Positions 56,066-64,000 of a DNA stretch of 64,000 bases are shown piece after piece. Under the pieces are notes generated by a model. The model did no database searches, had not been told where the DNA came from, and saw nothing but the letters and a program-made list of their open reading frames with translations. The stretch covers positions 436,572,571 to 436,636,570 of the forward strand of contig CM053028.1 in assembly GCA_028564925.1 (NCBI GenBank), read 5' to 3'. How positions within the stretch are numbered: the first letter of the stretch is position 1; each line of letters begins with the position of its first letter. Position numbers and translations under genes: made by a program. The stretch is from Lithobates sylvaticus (taxonomy: Eukaryota; Chordata; Amphibia; Anura; Ranidae).

Positions 56066-56910
56066 CTAAAAAATACAAAAAATATATACATATATAGATA
56101 ACTGCAATATTAATTGCAAAATGTGTGGCTTTGCATTTGGTTATACTTCACAGACAGACCAATGATACTGTACTTTATATATAAATGACAGACACCTGCA
56201 AGAATCAACATAAAATGTATATTACATATATGTACAGGTGTTTATATGAAAATAAAATGAATGCTACCTTGACCCAACTAGAATCAATGTGTTTTTTGGA
56301 GCTGGATTAAAAAAACATTTCATTGTTTTCTATGGTTACTTTTACAGAATGGGTTCAAAGACAAATTTAAAATAAACTATAGCACATATGTATATATTCT
56401 AAGGTATTATTCTGAATGTCACCCATAATTTTTTGTTATTTACAGGTTTGACATATGATATTTTTATAACTGAAATTCAGTATCCTAAATGACAGTCACC
56501 TGAGATAAAGGACTTGTCTATCCACAGGAGATTTCCTGGATAAGGGTATCGCTGTAGCTGCAGGACAATCATACCACTGGAGAGCTCCCTGCATTACAAG
56601 GATCCCTGTACTAGAGGAACCCATGGAGGAGTATTCCTGATCTGAGTAGACATGTGCATTTGTTTTCGTCCAAATGCATTTTCGTCCTGAATTTCAGGTA
56701 TTTTCGTTGTCGTTTTAACAAACGATAACGAAAGTGCAGAATCCGAAAAAAAAGGAAGATCCGACATAAACAAATGCTTTATTTTCGTTTTCGTTGTGAC
56801 AACAGTTCGTTATAGATAGGAGATTCGACATGACACTGACAATAACAATCTGTGTCTATCGAACCTGTGGTCGAATGTGCCTAACCTTAACTCTATTAGT
56901 CCAAGATTAT

Positions 56911-57070
56911 TCGACATAGAGAGAAAAGATTCAACATAGAGAGAAAAGATTCGACATAGAGAGAAAAGATTCGACATAGAGAGAAAAGTTTCGACATAGA
57001 GAGAAAAGATTTGACATAGAGAGAAAAGATTTGTCATAGAGAGAAAAGATTCGACATAGAGAGAAAAGAT
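56911..57070. repeat. 20-bp minisatellite, eight units
   Basis: The unit TCGACATAGAGAGAAAAGAT repeats eight times without length change, with single-base differences. Confidence 0.95.
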
Positions 57071-57632
57071 CGCTTTTTAGGTGGAATTAGGTGGGGGAAG
57101 TAAAATAAAAATAATGATGATGATGAATGTTATTGGCTGATTGTAACCAAAGAGGAGGAGCAGTAAAATAACTAGAACTAAGTACACACGTACAGCCAAC
57201 TTACTTTCACTTACAATTGCTAGCAGAGAGAGACACACACACTGAATCATTTCAGAAGACAGTCAATCTTAGCTGGTCCATTTGTCAGAGAACCTGAATT
57301 ATTTAGCAATTAAGCATAAGCACAGCAGCAGAGCAATAGTGAAGCAAGCTACAGTTCAACTTAACTTTTTCATAATAATCTGCTGCTATTGTGTTAGTGT
57401 TGTGAACTTGATAGTGATACTAGTGTTGCTAGTGTCGTGATAGCCTCAGAGGCTGCCCATGTTGTGGGGGGGGGGGGGGGGATTTATTATTATAGATTCT
57501 ATATTATAGATTGAGATTCTATATAGATTATATATACCCTATCTTGTTACCTGTCTGATCAGTGATCACTATCACCAGTCCATTTTCTGTTTGAACTATA
57601 TACATTCAACATGAACGACAAAGATTTGACTA

Positions 57633-57742
57633 ATGGTGTCTGTTGAAAGTTCTACAAAGATTTGACGGAGCAGCTAAACTATACAGCTTTGTACAGTTTA
57701 GCTGCACCGTCGAATCTTCTTACAACATTCGACAGACACCAT
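57633..57742. other. Pre-miRNA-sized hairpin in the hAT
   Basis: Arms of about 51 nt (57633-57683 and 57692-57742) pair with about seven mismatches, joined by an 8-nt loop. Outer pairs ATGGTGTCTGT with ACAGACACCAT; inner pairs GCAGCTAAACT with AGTTTAGCTGC. The size and mismatch density resemble a microRNA precursor. No evidence of expression. Confidence 0.55.
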
Positions 57743-57917
57743 AACCTTCAATGACAGATTCGACCTTAATTAATTTGGATTTTTGGACCAATGCATTTTT
57801 TAACGAAAAACAAAATAAATAAAAACAAATTTCGGGAGTAACTAAATACATTTATTTTTCGGACGAAAATGAAATTCCGAAACGAAATATTTCAGTGTGC
57901 ACATGTCTAGATCTGAG

Positions 57918-60061
57918 TGATCCCTTGATGAGCGTATTTGATCTCTATAATCTGAAACCCAGCAAATCTGGTAAGTGGCGTTGTTTGTTTTATTTTCTGG
58001 AAAGAAGCACCACGTGATTTCTCCAGTGTATATTGTTCACTATTGGAGCACCTTGTTTGGACTTTTATTGTGTTTATAAAGAGTATTGTCATTACATACC
58101 AATGTCACTTTTTTCCTTTTGTATCAAGGGAGTTATATATATTGATTGGTTGCACACTTTTTTTCTTTATATACATGCTAGTAGCTGAATATTCAGGCTA
58201 TTTAAGTAGCAGCACTGAGTCCAGGCTGAGGTTGCCACTCTACTCATCACTTCAGGACACCTAGATGTTTGAATTTTAGGGGCCACCGCATTGTTCTCTG
58301 AAGCTTGATAGGAAACAGGATGGGTTCCTACCCTTGTCAGCACTCTAGCAGCAGCTGGGGAAGCATTGGTTACATACCCCTTTACCACCGAGCCTAAGTG
58401 GCACACAGGACCTTCCTAGGTCAAAATGTATTAGTTATCTTGGCTCTATGACAACATTTTCAGTTTGACATCAGGCTCAAGAACTAGGAACACACAAAGT
58501 TGTGCATTCCTAGTTCTCTGCTGCAAGGTTAATTTATGTCCTCACAGCAAAGGACATTTTTCATGTAGAACTAAAAAGGTGCATTGGGTCAACACAGCTT
58601 CACCTCATTCACGAAGTTAAGTACATTTTCTCTTTGTAAAAACTGACTTTGAAAGTCAACATGACTCATACCTAATTTGGGGCATATATATAAATAGTGA
58701 ATATGACTCACTAAACATTCACTGGTGGTGAATCAATCACTGCCATTTAAGGGTTCATGCATATGGCCACAGGGGGGCTGTATAGCATACAAGAACATAC
58801 AGAACCTGCGTAAATGTTTTCTTAGGAGTTACAGCTGCTGTGTACAACTGCCCACAGGAAGCAATTACAGGATGTATCTGTACATGGGTTTACGCCAGTC
58901 CTTATACTGTATAAACACATGTACGTGTGCCGACATACCCTAGGAGCAGACATACTGTACAAACTTGGACGCTATATGGCCCCCTTGTGGCTGTGTGCAG
59001 GAGCCCTAAATCAAGTGCACTACGAACACTCCCATGCAATACATATTTGAGATATCAGATTATCTGTTTGTAGGCAGGTGCAGTTTACTTTCTCCACTGC
59101 AGGTAACGCTATCACAGCGGCACTGCAATTGGGGAGGACATCAAGAGAACATGGTTCCTCTATGATTTCCTGGGTCACTGGGGAAGCAATCCGATTAGAT
59201 GCTGCCACCCCATGTGACTCTGGCAACCATCTTAGGTCAAGCAGAGCCTTTTTAAGGCCCTGGCTCCTGGCTTTGGTGCGCTTTTGGAGAGCTGGTAGAG
59301 TAGGGACAGGTAACCTAGCCCTAGAGAAAGGTTCCTGATGAGGAGGGAAAGCATAGGGTTGTATCTCTTCTGGACACCTTTCTATTTGGGAGTGAGACAA
59401 CCAGGCCACATTCTGCTCCCTCTCTACAGACACTGTCAGTCCAGCTGCAATCTACTTCTTCATGTTGTTGGAAACTGAGTGCACCCGGGTGGGTAGCCTT
59501 CCCACTGGGTTTGTTGTGAAGCGTTGCTATATTACTTGCTACATTACTTCAATACAAGTTTAACATTGCACCTGACTGTGTGAATTATTGCTGCCGCACA
59601 CACTGCTCCCCACCTACATGCTTTATAAATATGCACCGTTATGTTTAAAGGGAACAAAATCATGTCTTGGGGTATTGGGGTAGTATAGTTTTACATAAGA
59701 TCCTCACCATTACATATAGAATCTGTGGCAGTCACATTTATACTGTGAGCACGTTAAATCAAATCTGAACAGTAGCCTCACAGATTGGGCTCTCATCCAC
59801 TTTAAAGAGCAACAGCCATCAGTTCCTGTTTTAAGTAAACCTAATAACTAAACTCCAATAGTACAGTAGTTTAACTTGCTAATGTAATTTCAAAAGTCAT
59901 CTTTAAAATGTTTAAACTTGCAACTTTCATGCAAATAATACCTTGCGATCCTGCTATAAAGATTCTTGTTCAGGCACTTTATTGGTGACAATGCTCTGAT
60001 GCTGTCTCCTAATAGTGCTCCTGTGTGGTTACCCGGTCACTCAGACTTCCAGTGGACAGAC
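57918..60061. other. Unassigned; repeat-like, no gene supported
   Basis: 57950-58170 has the style of a frog retroelement tail (ATCTGGTAAGTGGCG, GGAGCACCTTG) but no ends were found. 59020-59433 holds a 137-codon minus-strand frame with no recognised domain. No splice-flanked exon. Confidence 0.3.
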
Positions 60062-60075
60062 ATTATGCAGGCATG

Positions 60076-60540
60076 CAAAAGAGAGATGGAGGGAGGTGCA
60101 CTTAAGTGCAATATTAAATTTTTTTATTTAATAATGCAAACATAAATGCACTTACAGAAACAAAGACATTAAAGGCATATCTGTCATGTATAGGGTCCTC
60201 CTTGAGGATGGCCAAAGCCCAGGTTTGCTGCTGCTGATCGCCGATCACTGGGGAAAACCGGATTGTTGGCACCCCTCAAGGAGGACCCTATACATGACAG
60301 GTATGCCTGTGATGTCTTCGTTTCTGTAAGTGCATTTATGTTTGCACTTTTAAATTAACTTGTTAATATTGCACTTAGGTGCACCTCCCTCCTCCTCTCT
60401 TTTGCATTGGATACGCTCTGGGGATGGCCTGCACCTGAATCTTTTTTAAAGCTTATATGGACAAATTCCAATAAAAAAGACAATATTAAGCTACAATACA
60501 GGCTTTCTCACTGCCATGTGCTGGGTAACCCTTTCTTTTT
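60076..60540. mobile_element. Fold-back insertion with 14-bp target duplication
   Basis: Direct repeats ATTATGCAGGCATG at 60062-60075 and 60541-60554. The left arm (about 60076-60208) is repeated inverted at about 60266-60405: GGAGGGAGGTGCACTTAAGT against ACTTAGGTGCACCTCCCTCC, and CATGTATAGGGTCCTCCTTG against CAAGGAGGACCCTATACATG. The loop is about 57 nt. After the right arm comes a single-copy tail of about 130 bp ending in a T-run. Same layout as 8259-9005, different sequence. No coding. Confidence 0.7.
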
Positions 60541-60554
60541 ATTATGCAGGCATG

Positions 60555-61206
60555 GTCTACTGTTGTCATAATCAGCAATCCTGATCTTAGAAATCCCATG
60601 CAGTCAATTAACTCAGTTATGGTTTACATCTACTTTAAGAACATAAACAGTAGGCAGCAACCAAAGGGCTTGCAAGGTAAAAACCACCAAAAGCTGTGAC
60701 AACTTCCAGCCTTGGGCATGGTGGGCTGGAAACTCATTAGGTAGCTGGATTCTTCGAGTTCAGTGCCTTAAATTTTCAGCACTACATTAAGGGTAGGTCC
60801 ACATTAGGGATCACAGCTGGGTTGTGGTTCCTTGCATTTTTTTCAACAATTGTACCCTTTTTTAATAAACTTTAATGAAATTTCTTGACGTAACATAACA
60901 GCTTAGCTGCCTTGCATAGAAACGCAGGGACACACAGACAGCTGTGAAATGGTGTGGAAAAATGCAACTTGTTCTGCACTGCTATGCCCCGCAGTGTGGA
61001 AGTGCAAACCGGGCACTCTGTGTTTTTGCAGAGAGCTGCCTTTTTCTTCTACAGAAAAACACAGCCCTTTTTTTATAGTGTGGACTTCCCCTTATTTTTT
61101 TTCCCTGAAGTAATCTTTTTCTGTTAATCAGTTTAAAAGCCAGTTAGTGTGTAAAGGTGTGTCTAAAATGGTGGTAGCAATACAGGAAATGTAACAGGTG
61201 CATATC
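60555..61206. other. Unassigned; no gene seen
   Basis: AT-rich, with TTTTTTCT runs near 61030-61110; no ends recognised. Confidence 0.3.
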
Positions 61207-62111
61207 TTAACCACTTCAGCCCGGAAGATTTTACCCCCTTCCTGACCAGAGCACTTTTTGCAATTCGGCACTGCGTCGCTTTTAACTGACAATTGCGCAG
61301 TCGTGCAATATTGCACCCAAACAAAATTGATGTCCTTTTTTTCCCACAAATAGAGCTTTCTTTTGGTGGTATATGATCACCTCTGCGGTTTTTATTTTTT
61401 GAGCTATAAACAAAAAACAGCGACAATTTTGAAAAAAAAAACGTATTATTTTTTACTTTTTGCTATAATAAATATCCCCCCAAAAATATATAAAAAAACG
61501 TTTTTTTCCCTCAGTTTAGACCGATATGTATTCTTCTATATATATTAGGTAAAAAAAAAAATCCAAATAAGCGTATATTGATTGGTTTGTGCAAAAGTTA
61601 TAGCGTCTACAAAATAGGGGATAGTTTTATGACATTTTTATTTAAAAAATTTTTTTATTAGTAATAGATTTTTATCGGGACTGCAACATTATGGCAGACA
61701 CATCGGACACTTTTGACACTATTTCTGGACCATTGTTAAGTGGGTTAAGTGTGTCCTAGGCATTGAAGGGGTTAAGTGTGTCCTAGGCATTGATTATAAC
61801 TGTGGGGATGATGGGCTTCAAGTCACATGACAGTGATCACCTCTCCCGATGACAGAGAGCGGTGATCTCTGTCATGACACAAGCCAGAACGAGGAAATGC
61901 CTTGGCATTACATAGGCACTTCCCCGTTCTGAGGCTCTGTGACACGATCACCGGGAGACCGGCGGACATCGAGTCTGCCGGTCCCGCGGGCACGCTCATG
62001 TTGTACATGGCGGGCGTGCGCGCCTGCTATCCCAGCTCTTAAAGGGGAAATACAGGTACGCCTATTTGCCCACTGCTGCCATTGTGCCGATGTATATCGG
62101 CAAGTGGTTAA
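61207..62111 (+). mobile_element. TTAA element, family A, full copy
   Basis: TTAACCACTTCAGCCCGGAAG to CGGCAAGTGGTTAA; TTAA at 61207-61210 and 62108-62111. It includes CAATTCGGCACTGCGTCGC, GGTTTGTGCAAAAGTTATAG and CAAAATAGGGGATAGTTTTA. 905 bp. Open frames are shadows of the repeat. Nonautonomous piggyBac-like candidate. Confidence 0.8.
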
Positions 62112-62578
62112 AGTGGTTGTACAACATAAACCCCTGCATATAACAAGGCAAGTGGATAGCCTCAGGTGATATACCGAGCTTAAATACATATGTTATAGCT
62201 GTTTATCTGCAGCTCTCCTGTAGATTGTTCTAAAACCAATGGATCAAAGGATTTTCTCAGCTCTAGCAGGCAGGGGGCGGGGATCTGACATCACACACAC
62301 TGCAGAGCTAGAGTACAGAGTTCAATGTAATCTTATAGCTGAGTGGAGGGAAGGGACACACCCCCTCTAAAATGCTCATAGAAAAACATTCAAGACGGAG
62401 GCTATGAGTCACCTGCTGTGTGCTGGAAGAGGAGCCGGTCATCTCCCATGAGGCTGTTTCAGTGTCATAAGTCACTAATGCAGATAGCAGAGAGGAGAAA
62501 TCAGAGAGGGCAACAACTTGGTGCTTTGGTTTCAGGTTAGTACACACTATATAATGATGTGCTTTGAAACCACTTTAA
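62108..62578 (+). mobile_element. TTAA element, family B, full copy
   Basis: TTAAAGTGGTTGTACAAC on the left, and, inverted, TTAAAGTGGTTTCAAAGC on the right; TTAA at 62108-62111 (shared with the preceding element) and 62575-62578. GC-rich inside with GGGGCGGGGATCTGACATC. Noncoding. Confidence 0.75.
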
Positions 62579-63927
62579 AATAAACATTTTGTAAATAAAA
62601 AGTTTCCCTTTCCCTTCTCAAAAATCTGGAAGGTTTGCATGGAACCTAATATGCTATAGTAAGAAGGCCAAAACCGAAAAACACTGATGGAAAATGGCTT
62701 CCACATGCAAGTTGTATATATTTATCGATAAACAGTATGAAACCCATGCCACTGTTTCATACACTTAGATGTTTTTGGAGGTAATAAAATATTTACAATT
62801 TATTACACCATAATCAATGTATAAGAGGAAGGCTCAGATGATAATAGAATAGTGCAGCTGCTTTCTTAGACCTGTTGTACTTGTTATTTCCTGTTCAGAT
62901 CAATTGTAAATTAATAGGAAGCCAACACATCAAAGCAATGCACGGCATCCTGGTATGTCCTATTTTTCATATCAGTAAGGTCACTTGGACTTAAAAAAAC
63001 TGTCTGTAAGCAACGCCATACTATGCAACTTTTATCATTTTCAACTGTTCCTGATAAGAACATTTTCCAGGTTTATACCAAAAAACGATGTTAATACTAA
63101 TGTTACTCTGAATTTCAAATACTTAGCTATATTACACTAGCTTTTTGAGTTAAAGGGGAAATCTGACATCTTGTTATTTACAAACTATGAAAAAGTAAGT
63201 ACTTGTTTTTTTTATTACATCTTGAATCTGTCCCTGCCTGCACATCTATGTTACTTATTTTTTAAAGCAGCAGTATTTTTTTCTTATAAATCTGTAAAGT
63301 GTCAGCATCAGGAAAAGTGATTGGCTCACTTGAAGGATCAGGGAACTCAGGAATTTAGTCATGATTCATGAATTATATGATTCTCCACCAGCTTGACAAA
63401 TTTGTATATAAATAGATACAACATAGGGCTCAATCATGGGTCACTGAATATTTCCTGATTCAGATCTTATTGGTTAAGGAACTTAGAAGGTTCAAATGAA
63501 AGATACTACTATGCTGGCAACACATCTTGACTAGGTGCGTTTGTTTCAAAAAGCTGGATAATCCACATAATACTCCAGAGTTTTTAATTGTAATAGGAGT
63601 ATCCAAAGTCATGTCTGGCAAATCAACTTTTTAGGTCAATTAAGCAAGCTCAAGGAACCCCTAGCAACCCCTGAAAGAATCCAAGGGTTGAGAATGGCGG
63701 TTGATATACTATTTTCAAATTGGAATATTATTTTCATAGTACATTAAATCATAGTTGATTTACTATATTTTACACTGATTAACAGAAATATACTCCGTAA
63801 TATCAAATATCAAACAGATATTTGCAAGGTGTCCTTAATAAATTACAATGAAAAATGTAATTATAAGTATACGCACAATGATTCAGAGTAGTATCTAGTA
63901 AATGCACTTTTGTCAGCACTTACAACC
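62579..63927. other. Unassigned; probably plain intron
   Basis: AT-rich, no recognised ends or exons. Confidence 0.3.
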
Positions 63928-64000
63928 TTAAAGTGGTTGTACAGACACAAGCTTTTTTACCTAAACGTATTCTATGCATAAAGGTAAAACACCTTGTGTG
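63928..64000 (+). mobile_element. TTAA element, family B, cut by window end
   Basis: TTAAAGTGGTTGTACAGACA followed by CGTATTCTATGCATAAAGG, matching the starts at 53932 and 62108. Continues beyond the window. Confidence 0.65.

Larger units (their letters stand above)
56647..57909. mobile_element. Nonautonomous hAT with minisatellite and long hairpin
   Basis: Left end TAGACATGTGCATTTG; right end, inverted, TAGACATGTGCACACTG; exact 8-bp target duplication GATCTGAG at 56639-56646 and 57910-57917. 1263 bp. Subterminal TTTTCGT and ACGAAAA motifs at both ends. It holds a 20-bp tandem array (56911-57070), a G-run (57469-57480) and a 110-bp hairpin (57633-57742). No transposase. It lies about 580 bp from the glypican exon. 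Confidence 0.9.
56066..64000 (-). other. Probable intron upstream of the glypican exon
   Basis: The acceptor AG lies at 56066-56067. No preceding glypican exon was recognised up to the window edge. The stretch holds a hAT element, a fold-back insertion and three TTAA elements, with unassigned DNA between. Inference from gene orientation. Confidence 0.5.

Noticed and set aside
56911-57070. 20-bp array considered as a CRISPR-like array
   Set aside because: Units are contiguous with no spacers, and the setting is a eukaryotic hAT.
59020-59433. 137-codon minus-strand frame
   Set aside because: No domain, no splice signals, repeat-like surroundings.
1-64000. tRNA, rRNA and snRNA genes
   Set aside because: No A-box/B-box pair, rRNA segment or snRNA core was recognised on reading; a covariance search was not possible.

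Overview
The window is non-coding, repeat-packed vertebrate DNA, most likely from a true frog (ranid-like amphibian). That assignment rests on the repeats: many short transposons with ends like GTACACACGATCGG, TTAA-flanked elements ending CAAGTGGTTAA, L2 tails reading GGATTTATATAGCGC, CR1 3' ends, DIRS-type remains and frog/fish-type Tc1 elements. This is judgement from recognised repeat types; no search was run.

One host coding exon can be supported: 121 bp on the minus strand at 55945-56065, with a good acceptor and donor, coding 40 residues that resemble the C-terminal part of the glypican core, closest to glypican-5 (GPC5). GPC5 has very large introns in other vertebrates, so I read the rest of the window as introns of this gene, running right to left.

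Layout, left to right. 0-4.3 kb: short TIR elements, then an L2 LINE (minus) cut by a small hAT. 6-9 kb: TIR elements and a fold-back insertion (8259-9005) with 14-bp target duplications. 10.6-15.4 kb: a GC-rich element with a palindromic promoter-like start, then a TTAA element carrying a hAT and a second TTAA element. 15.6-18.5 kb: a MITE with a 39-bp tandem repeat, a gutted Tc1 holding other elements, and a Harbinger-like MITE. 18.5-27.1 kb: scattered minus-strand parts of a fossil DIRS element with MITEs, a GC-rich element and an L1 piece among them. 28-31 kb: a CR1 piece, a MITE and TTAA elements. 32.6-34.6 kb: a 239-bp tandem duplication and a fossil solo LTR holding an L2. 35.6-38.9 kb: a truncated Tc1, a G-rich minisatellite, hAT ends and a TTAA element. 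40.3-41.2 kb: a hAT with a C-rich minisatellite. 42.0-47.1 kb: a three-deep nest (TTAA element, CR1, then a Harbinger-like element with a 313-bp palindrome). 50.8-52.5 kb: a hAT and an L2 tail. 53.4-55.6 kb: a MITE, TTAA pieces and a nearly complete Tc1. 55.9-56.1 kb: the exon. 56.6-57.9 kb: a hAT with a minisatellite and a pre-miRNA-sized hairpin. 60.1-60.5 kb: a second fold-back insertion with 14-bp duplications. 61.2-62.6 kb: two TTAA elements sharing one TTAA.

No operon-like or cooperating gene set is present. The most unusual signals are the two fold-back insertions with matching architecture, the divergent promoter-like palindrome, and three places where two TTAA families meet at one shared TTAA.
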